A stretch of DNA of 64,000 nt from Archilochus colubris (lineage: Eukaryota > Chordata > Aves > Apodiformes > Trochilidae), in assembly GCA_023079485.1 (NCBI GenBank), contig CM041090.1, forward strand, positions 39,932,874 through 39,996,873, read 5' to 3'. A program made the translations under genes and the position numbers. The notes under the pieces are model-generated. The model saw only the letters and a list, made by a program, of their open reading frames with translations. It was not told where the DNA came from and made no database searches. Shown here piece after piece: positions 12,622-24,205 of this stretch (position 1 is the first letter of the stretch; each line of letters begins with the position of its first letter).

Positions 12622-13268
12622 TCCCAAGGATTGTGTGCCCAGGTGGCCAAGAAGGCCAATGGCATCCTGGCCTGTATCAAAAACAGCGTCACCAGCAGGT
12701 CCAGGGAGGTGATTCTTCCCCTGTACTCAGCGCTGGTTAGGCCACACCTCGAGTACTGTGTCCAGTTCTGGGCCCCTCAGTTTAAGAAGGATGTAGAGGT
12801 GCTGGAACAGGTCCAAAGGAGGGCAACCAGGCTGGTGAAGGGACTCGAGCACAGGCCCTATGAGGAGAGGCTGAGAGAGCTGGGGCTGTTCAGCCTGAAG
12901 AAGAGGAGGCTCAGGGGAGACCTCATTGCTGTCTACAACTACCTGAAAGGAGGCTGTAGCGAGGTGGGAACTGGACTCTTTTCACAGACGACCTTCAACA
13001 AGACAAGAGGACACAGTCTTAAGTTGTGCCAGGGGAGGTTTAGGTTAGATATTAGAAAGAATTTCTTCACGGAGAGGGTGATTAGGCTATGGAATGGACT
13101 GCCCGGGGAGGTGGTAGATTCTCCATCCCTGGAGACATTTAAAAAAAGACTGGATGTGGCACTCAGTGCCATGGTCTAGCAACTGCTCCAGTGGGTCAAG
13201 GGTTGGACTAGATGATCTCTGAGGTCCCTTCCAACCCGGCTAATTCTATGATTCTATGATTCTATAAT
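12622..13268 (+). mobile_element. CR1 LINE 3' end with open ORF2 C-terminus
   Basis: Positions 12,631-13,179 encode an uninterrupted 182-residue C-terminal part of the CR1 ORF2 protein (reverse transcriptase side), with [51 protein letters not shown] and [15 protein letters not shown] in order, ending at a TAG. The 3' UTR follows, with GGTTGGACTAGATGATCTCT, and a near-perfect tail of ATTCTATG repeats to 13,268. It is the least decayed CR1 in the window but strongly 5'-truncated, so it is not autonomous. Confidence 0.96.
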
Positions 13269-14904
13269 TTGGGCCACCCCTTTGAGGAAGATCAGGAGCC
13301 ATTAGCACTGCTGAGCAACTGGCTGCAGGGTGTTATTACCACTGTTAATTATTTGGTGAGAGAGAGGAAGGCTTGTTGGGCTGGAGGAAGGATGTGACAT
13401 GAGAAATCCATCATCCTGGCCCAAAAAGCCTCAGCTGGACCCAGCTGGACCACATCTGTATAAGGAACTGAGTAAAGCCCTGGATTTGGCTGGGTTTGAA
13501 GAGAAAGAAGGATTGCAAACTCCCCTGAAGAAGCCCAAGTGACTCAAGATTAAAGCAGAAAAAGCAAACAGCTTCAGGGTTCAAACTTAGATGTGATATT
13601 GGCTTGATTTGGTTCATTTCAGCCATCCTGGCACAAAACCTCTCATCTCACTAAAATCTGCCTTAGCCAAATCAGCTGGGGACAGAGATTACCAAGCAGA
13701 CATCTGCTCATCGAGCATCATCCCCTTTTCCTTCCTGGGGAAAGCTGAAGTTTTAAGTTCCTTCCAGCTAGGTTTTTGTTCACACTTTGGGGTCTTATTG
13801 GCCATATTGGCCCCTGGTTTGCAGTTGCCTGCTTGGGTGATTTATTCAACTCATCAAGAAAGCAGCCAGGGTGAGTCAGAGAACCTCAAGCACCACACGA
13901 AATTCAAGGGATAAATTCATGCACCAATGCTTTACATTTTTCTCTGGGCACAGCTGTCAGCAAAGCAGCTCCTGTGTTCAGATAAGGGTCCCAGAAAAGG
14001 TCAAATTGAAATTTCCTCTCAAAGCCAACCAAACCTTTGGTGAGCTCCTTTTTCCCCCCATTATTCTCCAAGCTTTACAGAGGGCCCCGAGCAGCCGAGC
14101 AGCCTGGGCCTTGCTAAAATACTGGGAAGGGCTGCAAGGACTTGAAAAAAAAGGAAAAAAAAGCTGCCTGAAAGTAATTAAGAAGCTTGAATGTTGGAAT
14201 GTATTTTCTGCAAAGCAAAGTTGATTTGCTATGTATAGATAAATGCTGTCAGTGGGCTAATTTGGAAGCGTTGTTGATTACCCATTGTAATGAGGCCTAT
14301 TACATAATTAAAAGAGTTTTCTCCTAACTGCTTTTTCCTGCTAATTAACATTTTATGCCATCCACAATGGACACTTTGGGCTGCATCAAAGACATTATTA
14401 TGCAATTTGATCCGAAGAGCAGGCTATGAATTATTAATTAATATCAAATCTGTTGATTAAAGGGTAATTTGTAAGTAAGGCAGTCAGAGCTGGGGACATG
14501 CTTTGCCCATGAGTATTCCCCTGAAACATGCTCCAAAATAATATGGACTAAAAACGTGGAGGATTGGGAGTGTGAAACGTGGGAAACTGGGATAATTTAT
14601 GAGAACCTCTGATGTTTTTCCAGAAATTCCAGTTGTTGGTGTTTTAATTAAACAGCATCTTCGCTGTCATGTCCTGGCAGGATTCATGAAGCAAAAATCA
14701 TAAGGTTCTTGTGTTCTGTGCACATCAGCCAGCAGCAGAAACCTTCTGTACAAACCCACTGCAACCTGCAAATTCAGATTGAAGAGTACCCAGGGTTGGG
14801 GGAGGAAGCAACAGAAATCAGCAGAGACTGGGGGGCATCTTCAGAAATTCTGTTTTTTGCTCGTTCGGAACTGGGGAGGCTGCACCCCAAATCCTGGGCT
14901 CAGT
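13269..14904. other. Intergenic stretch containing a candidate conserved non-coding element
   Basis: Mostly unique sequence. The segment 14,220-14,495 is AT-rich and dense in homeodomain, SOX, TCF/LEF and POU-like motifs (see findings). No gene is supported. Confidence 0.5.
14220..14495. promoter_or_regulatory. Candidate conserved non-coding element / enhancer
   Basis: Contains CCATTGTAATG (SOX-like), CTAATTAACA (homeodomain, 14,341), CCACAATGG (SOX, 14,362), CATCAAAG (TCF/LEF, 14,384), TTATGCAATTTGAT (POU-like, about 14,398) and TTATTAATTAATAT (14,431). The texture is that of vertebrate developmental enhancers. No alignment was available, so conservation is inferred from composition only. 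Confidence 0.4.
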
Positions 14905-15362
14905 TTTGAGGCCAAGAAGGACATTGAGGGGCTGGAGTGTGTCCAGAGAAGGGAATGGAGCTGGGGAAGGGTCTGGAGCAGAAGTCTGCCCAGGAGCAGC
15001 TGAGGGAGCTGGGGGTGTTGATCCTGGAGCAGAGGAGGCTGAGGGGAGACCTTCTGGCTCTCTGCAACCCCCTGAGAGGAGGTTGGAGCCAGGGGGGGTC
15101 GGGCTCTGCTCCCAAGGAACAAGGGATGGGAGAAGAACTTTTGGCTTCAAGTTGTGACAGGGGAGGTTTAGGTTGGAGCTGGGGAAGAATTTCTCCCTGG
15201 CAAGGGTTGTCAGGGCCTGGCCCAGGCTGCCCAGGGCAGGGCTGGAGTCCCCATCATCCCTGGAGGGGTTTCAGAGCCCTGGAGATGGGGTGGTTTAGTG
15301 AAGGCCTAAATCTTAAAGATTTTTCCCAACTAAAATGACTTCATAATGCTATGATTCTATTT
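14905..15362 (+). mobile_element. CR1 LINE 3' fragment, group C
   Basis: Group C markers are GAGCAGCTGAGGGAGCTGGG, AGGGTTGTCAGGGCCTGGCC and TCCCTGGAGGGGTTTCAGAG. The tail is ATGCTATGATTCTATTTTAT. It is close in sequence to the copy at 28,962-29,430. Confidence 0.93.
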
Positions 15363-18300
15363 TATAATTCCATGCTGCAGCCACCACCTTAAAAAATGAA
15401 AGGTGAAGCAGCCCAAGGCTGTGCTATGAACATGGGCAGTGTTGGCTTCCCAACTTTGTCTAAAATTAGGTTCAGTCAGTCAAACTAAACTGTTAAATGG
15501 TTCCTGGGCAAAGTCTTGGCTTACTGAGTTGCCAGTGGATACCCTTCAACATGAGGCAATTCATCATCTCAGTTGCCCACCATGGGCCACGGGCAGTGCT
15601 CATCAGGACCCATCACATGGCACCCCAAAAGTCAAACCTTGGGGTTTCACTGAAGACCAGGCATCCCATGGGACTGAAGCAGAAGGCTGAGAAGTGTTCA
15701 ACCACTGGGAATTCAGGGCTCATTAATCACACACACCAGGGCAGGGCATCATTCCTCTTCTCAAAGATGAAGGCAGCCTGATGTGTCCTCTCCCAGCCCC
15801 AGCATCTGCTCCTGCAGTCTGTGTCTGCTCTGGGCTCAGGCTTGAATCAGCTGCATCTCATCCTGAGGTCAGGAATGGTTGTAGTATATTAATAAAAATA
15901 ATAAGAAGAAGAATAAGAAGAAACAAGAAGCAAAAAATAATATTTACTATTGCTGTTGCTGTTATAATTGCCCTTAATAATAATAATAATAATAATAATA
16001 ATGTGCATAGCTGATGGTACCTGAATTCACTCCACATTTGGGCAGGGAGAGGCAGCCAGACTCCTCCATCTCCAGCAATTCCCTGTTGGGAAAAATTCCT
16101 TGTAAAAAGTCTTGTTCACTCCCATGAGCAGGATGCAGGATGGCAGCAATCAGGTTTTGGGGTTTAATTATAACAGGGAGAAGGGGAGAGGGAAGTACTG
16201 GGGATGGTGGTTGCTGGGCTGTGGCTCCTGGGGTGTCTCACACTCAATGTGATCAGGGTGGCATGTGACTCGGGTGAGAAAACCAGCAAAATAGGTCATT
16301 AATAAAAAAATAGGTCAAGCAAACAGCCCTGCTTCAGATCTTGGCCATCTGCTGATTTCTTGGGTGGAAAGGGCACTTCTGAAAGCTAAAGAGGGAAATC
16401 CATGGCATCTCTCCCTCAAGATCAGCTCCAGCATATTCCCATCAAGGAAAAAAATTAAGAAAAAGGTGAAAAACTCCCAGATTTCTGGTTCAAGCACATC
16501 CCCAAGCCCAAAGGTGAAGGTTCTCTCCCTTCCCATCACAAGAGCTGCATTTATGGACCCACTCTCTCCAAGCCCATTCCCACACACAGCCTGGCTGGAA
16601 GCAGTGATGGGAGCTCCTGTGGTGTCCAGGAGCAGTAACAAAACCCAGGACCAATTATTTGTTGTCTCCCCAACAAAAATATGGAGAGAAAATAATTATT
16701 GGGATTCATAAGCCCTTGGATACGGGGATGATTAATGAGAGCTGTTAACTATAGAGACCCTTCGGAAGATCCAGCTGTGTTTTACATCAGCTCTTTTAAT
16801 GATGGTTTTTTTTCTCATTTTGACTTCTCCCATTATTTTGGGAGACCTGAAGAGCTCCTTCAGTCATGCAAAACCAGAGCCAGATAAAACCTGAGGTTTA
16901 TGGCTTGTAGAGAGGAAATAGAAGGCTTTATTTTAGAAGACTGGGTAATTTGGGATGCACACCAAAAGAAAGGGGTGATCACACTATTTCCTTGCACCAA
17001 GTGTGATCATCTCACCTTTAGCAAGAGGTTTTGCACTTCGAGTTAGCTTAGAGGTCCAAGCTCAAGTGGAAAGGTATCAGGGATATCAGGTCTCCCAGGT
17101 TTGGGTGCTTTTCTTTAGTCCCTGGTGCCTCCAACTCTGCTGTACCACAAAACAAGGATGTGCTCCCCAAAAATGAAGAGAGATCTATCTGTGTCCCCAA
17201 GTGCCACACTCGTGGTTTCTTTGTGGGTACATTTTGGGGATGTGTGAAGAAGGCAGCATCTTTTCCTACACATTTCTGTCCATCAGGACTGTAGAGGGGA
17301 GCACAAAGACATTAATTACCTGCAACCAAAGTCTCAAACAGTGGAAAAAAGGCCCCTTTTTTTTTTTTTTTTAGGATTTTACAAATGATATCTCAGCTGG
17401 GGAATTCCTGGTCCTTAACTAGGAGAAGGTGGGGAGCATCAGGATCCCCCCTTTCATCACCCATCCTCAGCATTTCACCTCCACAGCCAAACCAACCCAT
17501 TCATTCCTAAAGCCATAAAAACACAGATGACAACCTCCTCCCCCATCCCTGCAAGCTCTCAGGGCACTGAAAGCCATTCCATATTTCCTTCTCCTATCAG
17601 AGGAAGCTCTTGGACTCCCTGACCCTTGGCTGCAAGCCAGGCCACCCAGCCTGGGTGACAGCCTTTTTATTTTGGTTTTAAATAAATGTTTCACCTACAG
17701 GAGCCTATAAATACCCGAGCAATTGATTGCAGGTTTGCCAGCTCTCCATTTGTTTCTAATCTCAGCACTTGGTGCTCCCAAGTTCAGCCCCCACTTCAAA
17801 TGACTCCACAAGGGGTGGCTTTGCATGGCAATGAGAGGCAGAAGGGGATTTTCTGGCTTGACCTCTAAGATCAAGGGCTAATGCACTACAGACAAACGTG
17901 GTGATCTATCATCCAAGCTCCAGCCAGGCCCACTTTTTTAGGACCACTTTTTTATTTATTTCCCTATGAGAAGGGTTTGCAATAACTTCTTGGACACCAT
18001 CAGTCATTTCTTGGCCTTCCTCTCAGGGGTGTTCAGGGTGTTAAAGCCAAGTGCTGCAGGACCAGGAGAAGTTGATCCCCAGACACTGATGGAACACAAC
18101 ACTTTATTATTCATTTTATGGGAGCAGCTTGGCACCTGGGTCATGGAGAGGGACCTGAATACCTCATGCCTGGAGACCTTGGGTTTGGAGGATATGCTCT
18201 GTTTTGATGGTGATGCTTCTCCCCATGGAGGGGTTGCTAGAAAGGGCAGGGGTAAAGGAAGGAAAAGTCAACTGGTAATGAATTATGTCTGGAAACAGAA

Positions 18301-18399
18301 AAAACCCAATGTTTTTAAGCCATTGCACTGCTTTGTGTCATTCCTGTTACAAATCACACTTTAATCTGTTCTCCTGCACAGACAGAGCAGAGCAGCAGC
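15363..18399. other. Intergenic stretch with AT-rich candidate elements and an AAT array
   Basis: Holds an A/AAG/AAT-rich low-complexity block at about 15,885-16,003. AT-rich motif-dense segments lie at about 16,640-16,960 and 17,680-17,770. A poly(T) run is near 17,357-17,372. Open frames up to 132 codons carry no family signature. Confidence 0.45.
15885..16003. repeat. A-rich block with AAT trinucleotide array
   Basis: AAGAAG/AAT-rich sequence followed by about nine perfect TAA repeats at 15,975-16,002. Confidence 0.9.
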
Positions 18400-18962
18400 A
18401 GCCCAGACTGGGTTGAGTTGGAAGGGACCTGAAAAATCATCCATTGCCACCCCTCTGCCATGCCCAGGGACACCTCCCACCAGCCCAGGTTGCTCCAAGC
18501 CTCATCCAACCTGGGCTGAGACACTGCCAGGGATGGGGCAGCCACAGCTTCTCTGGGAAACCTGGCACAGGGGCTCAGCACCCTCACACCAAACTAGTTC
18601 TTCCTCACATCTCATCTCTCTTCCATCTGGAAACCCTTCCCCCTCATCCCATTCCTCCCTGCCCTTGTCCCCAGTCCCTCCCCAGCTTTCCTGAAGCCCC
18701 TTCAGGCACTGGAAGGTGCTCTAAGGTCTCCCCATTGCAGCCTTCTCTTCTCCAGCCTCAACACCCCCAACTCTCTCAGCCTGGCTCCAGAGCAGAGCTG
18801 CTCCAGCCCTCCCAGCAGCTCCAGGGCCTCCTCTGGACTCACTCCAACACCTCCATCTCCTTCTGGCCTTGGGGACCCCAGAACTGGACCCAGCACTACA
18901 GTGGGGGTCTGACCAGAGAGGAACACAGGAGAACAATCCCTTCCCTGGCTCTCTGGGCATGA
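18400..18962 (-). mobile_element. CR1 LINE 3' fragment, group A
   Basis: The complete group A order is present in reverse complement: the 3' end with GTTGGAAGGGACCTGAAAAA at about 18,416, then TGCTCCAAGCCTCATCCAAC, GCCCCTTCAGGCACTGGAAG, GCCTCAACACCCCCAACTCT and GGACCCCAGAACTGGACCCA up to about 18,900. It has no major internal gap. Confidence 0.93.
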
Positions 18963-20289
18963 CCAGATGTCCCACAGCCGGAAAGAAGAGCTTCCAAAAG
19001 ACTTGCTGGAGCCTGGTACAGCTCAGGATAGTCTTTCAAAGGGAAGATTTGAGGACAAAATAATAATAATAATAATAATAAATCTTAATTTTCTCCTATA
19101 CTGATCTTTGCTTTCCTGCTCTTTCCCTCCTTCCTAAAGGGAAGCTTTAAGGCTGGGAACAGGTGAGGAGCTGGAAAATATTCCTCCCTCTTCCCCCACA
19201 ACACAGAACCCAATGCTGAGCACTGGTGGCATCCTGTCCCCCTGGGCAACACGAGCTGGGAAGGATGCCAAAGAAAAAGGGAAATATTTCCAAGTACCTG
19301 CTGCATCCTGCTGGGTGTGCAAGCCCTGAGTGAAACAAAGCTGCTGATCAGAGCTGCTCCTGGGAGAGGGTTCAGGAGGGAAGGGGAAGGAGCTCTGTGG
19401 ACAGAATGGGCCCTGATGCTGCTGCAGCTGGGGAAAGGAAGCAGATGCCCTTTTTTTCTTTTTCTTTTTCTTTTTTTTTTTTTTTTTTCCCAACTGCATG
19501 TTCATCTGATTAGTTTGTAAATCCCTGGAGACTCATTTGTCCAATTAGTGCTTTGCTGAGTCTCTGGCTACTGGCAAGTACCAGGCTCCTCCATGCACTA
19601 TTGCATTACCCCAAAGCAAATCACTTGGCAGCTAAGAACTGAGGCTTCTTAGTGCCAGGAGGAATTGAAGGGAGGAGATGCAGCTCCTGCCCCTTAACCA
19701 GCCCTGACATAAACCCTGCCTGGACAGGAGGGCTCAGCCTCAGCCCTCTCAGGGAGTTGAGGTCATTTGGGGGCTGTTTTGATGCTCTGGGAACTGGGAT
19801 TTGAGGAAAGCTTGGGAAAATCTCCACCCCTAGCCAAACAGCTTTGCCAACAAACAGCTGTAATCTCACTCCTGGGAGCCATCATGTCACATCCCAGAGC
19901 TCCTTGGTGGCATTTCTTGCTTTGGTCCCCACTATGAAGTGCTCTAGTGGGACTTACCTGGGGGCCTCCTCTCCAGTCAGGCTTTTTGCAGGAGAATAAA
20001 TCAATTGAGTGGGTTAAAAAAGATTTCCAACCATTTGAAGAATGAGAACGCATTTCTAGGAAGAAAAAGCCAACCAAAAAACCCAAAAAAACCCAAAAAA
20101 AACCACCCTCTTTTGTTCCCTTCCCCCCCTCTCTGCTGGTGCAGTCAATCAGGGGATGTTAACACCACCAACACCACCCAATCCTCTCCAGCCCACCCAG
20201 GCTGTTCCCTGGCAGCTGATGTTACTGTGAGACCAATAAAAATGAAATTAAACCTTAACAGAGTGTCCTGCCTCACCTGGAGCAGATCA
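18963..20289. other. Intergenic stretch with AAT array and C/T-rich run
   Basis: A perfect TAA array lies at 19,059-19,083 and a T/C-rich run at about 19,449-19,488. No gene or transposon recognised. Confidence 0.5.
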
Positions 20290-20620
20290 TCACCTGGAGA
20301 AGAGAAGGCTCTGGGGAGACCTTAGAGCATCTTCCAGGGGCTGGAGGGGCTCCAGGAAAGCTGGGGAGGGACTGGGGACAAGGGCAGGGAGGAATGGGAT
20401 GAGGGGGAAGGGTTTCCAGATGGAAGAGATGAGATGTGAGGGAGAAATAGTTTGTTGTGAGGGTGCTGAGCCCCTGTGCCAGGTTTCCCAGAGAAGCTGT
20501 GGCTGCCCCATCCCTGGCAGTGTCTCAGCCCAGGTTGGATGGGGCTTGGAGCAACCTGGGCTGGTGGGAGGTGTCCCTGACCATGGCAGGGGGGGGGAAT
20601 GGAGGAGCTTTAAGGTCACT
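20290..20620 (+). mobile_element. CR1 LINE 3' fragment, group A
   Basis: Begins at ACCTGGAGAAGAGAAGGCTC and follows the group A order through GTTGGATGGGGCTTGGAGCA and CCATGGCAGGGGGGGGGAAT to a TTTAAGGTCACTT end. Confidence 0.9.
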
Positions 20621-23546
20621 TCACTTTACTTACCTAAATCCCACTTTACTTACCAAAATACCTCCAAACCTGGTCCCTGCATTTCTGGGCCCACCTTGAG
20701 TCAAAGTTGAAAGCAGCAACATCAGTATTGGGAACATGGCTGGAAATTAAGCAGATCTTGACAGTTTGGGGCTGGAGGACCTGAGATGTCTGCAGGATAT
20801 CTTGCTGGAGACCCATCACTTGGTTTGTTGGGTGGGGAAAAGGAAGCAAAGAAGCAGCCTCCAGATACAAGAGCAAAGAGGGATTTAAGTCATGAAACCA
20901 CCCAGCAGGACAGCAGAGCTCAGGGTTTTTTTTTCTCCCTAGCCTGAGGTTTTGGCTAGACATATATATTCCTTGACAGAGGTTTGTGAGCAATTTGACC
21001 TGTGCTAATTTCTCCCCCCCAGCCAGGAGAGAGCTGCACACCAGGAATCCATCTGCCTTGCCTCAATCTCTTACCTGGCTGTGCCCAGTTCCTTAGGCAG
21101 AGGCATCCACATCCTTCTCTGATTTATCACCCAGCTTTAATAAGTACATTTTATAGTTTAGGTCATACCCTTTCCCAACTCTCTTTATTTTAAACAGGTT
21201 TTACAGCAACAAAATCGTGCCATAAAAGTGGCTTTCTCCAGTGGGCTCATCTGGCTCTTCAGTTTAAAGCCCACCCCTACCTCAACATGACTTGGAAAAA
21301 CATGACTTGGGTCTCAGTGTTGAATAAGACTCCAAGAGGACAAAGTAAGTGCCTAAAAAGATGTGTAAAATCACTACAGCTCAAGGGGGAGTCTCTTGAG
21401 TGTGGCTGTAACATCACTCACTCTTCCAGGAGGGGTTTGGAGATGCTGCCTCTTTACAGCTTGCCAAACCCTACCCCTGGAGAAGGCTTCATGCCTGCTG
21501 GTCTGTTCTTTTCTGGGCTCAATTTAGCTTTACAGAAGGGTAAAGGGGACTAGAGATGGGCTTGGAGCTGCTGAAGGTCTGTCCATCCCCAGCTTGGTTT
21601 CAAGCAGAGTCAAAGCTCCATCAGACTTTGGTGGGTGAGGGTCAAACTCTTAGTTCTTCTCCAACTAAAATAGCATTAGAAATGGAGATAAACCAAACTT
21701 AGGAGTGCCTGTCCAAATTGCAGAATAATCTGAGTCTGAGCAAGTTCCTAAAACATGGATTTCAGACTAAAATGGGGATTGAGCTGATTATAAACTACTG
21801 ATTTAACTCCACCTGGGTTTTTAGGGACAGCTTGGCTCAAGGGCTGACCCTGCCACGTGGCCACCTTGCTGAAAAAAAACAGAATAAAGTCAAACTACCC
21901 TTTCTTGCAGCCCCACCCCAGAATCAAACCCCAAAATCCTCCACCCAGGACACCAGCACAACTCACCAGCAGGTTGAAGACATTTCAGGAGACCTTTCTG
22001 CCAGGATGCAGGATTGTACCCTGGGATGGCCAAGGAGAGACATGGAGCCAGGTGGGGACAACGCCATCCTTTGGCTTTTGAAACCATCTTTCCACCTGAA
22101 CAGCCAAAGAGGAAACAGCTCTAAATTTAAAAAAACATCTCAAATGAGCAAGGCTGAACCCAGCCAAGCTGAAGGATTGAATAAAATATGGCAAAGGTTG
22201 ACAGAGCCTGGTAACCAGCTCAGGGCAGAGTCAATCTTTGCATTCTGGGTCTATTCTCTTCTTCCAGCATATATTTCCCTGTCAGCAATAAACCTGGAGA
22301 TTTCACCACTCCAGACATGCCCACAAGTGTGCTTTCACCAGGAGGACTTCACATGGACCCTATCTCCTTCTTTTCTTTGCCTTATTCCAGAAAGAAATGG
22401 AATCCCCCCTGCAAAGGATCTGGGTCTGCAATTTTCCATGTCCCAAATTGAGGAGGAGATCAGCATGGACAGGATGAGATCTGTGCCACCCAGGGCTGAT
22501 GGGGTCAGCAAAATGTCTGGGTGAGCCCACCATATCCACCCATGGATCTCTTCCAACCAGGAAGCATTTGGACCTCTCCATCCCACTTATTCAAAGATCC
22601 CAGGATAGGAAACCCCCAGGAAGGGTTGTTTGTCCCATCACTTTGAAAGTTTCCCATCTCTTCTCTTTCTCACAAGCACAAAAGCTGGAAACCTGCATTT
22701 CTAGAACCATGAGGTGGTGTTGGGTTGGTGGTTGGACCTAAGAGTTCTTTTTTCCAACCTTAATGATCCCGTGATCCCAAGAAAGCTTCGGAGAAGCCGA
22801 TGCCGAGCACGAGTGCAGCCGAGAGCGATGGAGCCATCTCCTAAACCTTGCCAAAAAAAAGAAAAAGCCTCCTATTAATCAATTCTTTATTAAGACAAGA
22901 ATTCCAGCTCCCAAGGAGCTGTCACTCAGGCAGCAGCAGTGCTTTCTGGGACGTGCAGGTGGGCAGCAGGGGTGTGGGTAAACAGGATATTCCCTGCGGG
23001 GAGCATTTGCATCTCCATCCCCCAGCAGCAGGAAAGAGGAGGATTCCTGGAGCACAGCATCTTCCACCCTCTGATAGGGAGAGGTTGAAAGAGACCCAGG
23101 CTCTGCTTTTCCTGTTATGTCAGCAAAGTTTTGTGTGTTTTTCAAGTTTTTAATATTTTTTTTTCCGTTTCTCTCAGACGTTCTGGATTTTATTTTATTT
23201 TTGGGGGGTTGATTTAGTCCATCATCAGAGGGTACCACACCTACTGATTGGGGTTTTCACCCTGGCCTCATGGTGTGTGGGATTTATGTGCCTGGCTTCT
23301 GCACGTGCATCGGCCCCAGCTGATTTTCACACTGCTTGTGAACTCCTCACTGGTGACAAAGGATTCACACCAAAGGCATCAGCAAAGCTCTGGGTGATGG
23401 AGGAAATAACACTGAACAGAAAACTTGGAAGCTGAAATCCCAGGGCACGTAAACAGCTCTGTGTACATCCTCCTCTCTTTCCTATACCACTGGTCAGGGA
23501 GTGACTTCACAGGGCATAAGCAGCATCAGGGAGCTCTGGGCAAATA
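20621..23546. other. Intergenic stretch without supported genes
   Basis: Contains the longest open frame of the repeat-free intergenic sequence (21,832-22,524, 230 codons, plus strand), but no domain, signal peptide or splice context was recognised, so I do not call a gene. A CR1 tail remnant lies at 22,700-22,782, followed by a small CpG-dense patch at 22,786-22,835. Confidence 0.4.
22700..22782 (+). mobile_element. CR1 LINE 3'-tail remnant
   Basis: GTTGGGTTGGTGGTTGGACC, TTTTTTCCAACCTTAATGAT and CCCGTGATCCC match the extreme 3' end of CR1, with a decayed tail. Only about 80 bp remain. Confidence 0.6.
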
Positions 23547-23788
23547 TCTTCTCTCTTCCTCTCTTCTCTTCTCTTCTCTTCTCTTCTCTTCTCTTCTCTT
23601 CTCTTCTCTTCTCTTCTCTTCTCTTCTCTTCTCTTCTCTCTTCTCTTCTCTTCTCTCTTCTCTTCTCTTCTCTTCTCTTCTCTTCTCTTCTCTTCTCTTC
23701 TCTTCTCTTCTCTTCTCTTCTCTTCTCTTCTCTTCTCTTCTCTTCTCTTCTCTTCTCTTCTCTTCTCTTCTCTTCTCTTCTCTTCTCC
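23547..23788. repeat. (CTCTT)n pentanucleotide array, 242-nt pyrimidine-only tract
   Basis: More than 40 copies of CTCTT with three or four small interruptions near the left half. No purine occurs between 23,547 and 23,788. The Leu/Ser-rich and Arg/Glu-rich open frames across it are low-complexity artefacts. Confidence 0.98.
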
Positions 23789-23984
23789 ACAAGTATTTCT
23801 GCTCCAGAATTTCTAACAGCTGCCAGGGCCCTGACCTTTCAGCAGAATGCTTGATGCACCCAGGCTTCTGCTAGCACCAGCCCACCCAGCACTTCTCCAG
23901 CTCTCAAGGGGAATGGAGGTGCCCCTCCTGATCCTCCTGGGCTTGCAGGAGAGCAGAGAGGAAAGGAGAGGAGAGAGGTCAGGC

Positions 23985-24205
23985 CTACAGGCAGAGAACC
24001 TCTCCTATGAGGAGAGACTGCAAGAACTGGGGGTGTTGAGGCTGGAGAAGAGAAGGCTGCAACGGGGAAACCTTAGAGCACCTTCCAGTGCCTGAAGGGG
24101 CTCCAGGAAAGCTGGGGAGGGACTGGGGACAAGAGCAGGGAGGGATGGGATGAGTTTAATGTTTAAAAATGAAGGTTTTTAAACTGAAAGAGGGGAGATT
24201 TAGGT
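23985..24205 (+). mobile_element. CR1 LINE fragment, left arm of inverted pair
   Basis: Plus-strand CR1 with GAGGAGAGACTGCAAGAACT, GAGGCTGGAGAAGAGAAGGC and CCTGAAGGGGCTCCAGGAAA, running into TTTAAACTGAAAGAGGGGAG. It ends abruptly where the opposite-strand copy starts at about 24,208. Confidence 0.88.

Noticed and set aside
21832..22524. 230-codon plus-strand open frame
   Set aside because: The longest frame in repeat-free intergenic DNA, but no recognisable domain, signal peptide, splice context or conserved pattern; similar chance frames of 140-200 codons occur throughout. A transcript or cross-species codon test would be needed to reconsider.
23425..23874. 149-codon Leu/Ser/Phe-rich frame and its Arg/Glu-rich antisense
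   Set aside because: Direct translation of the CTCTT array; no unique coding sequence.
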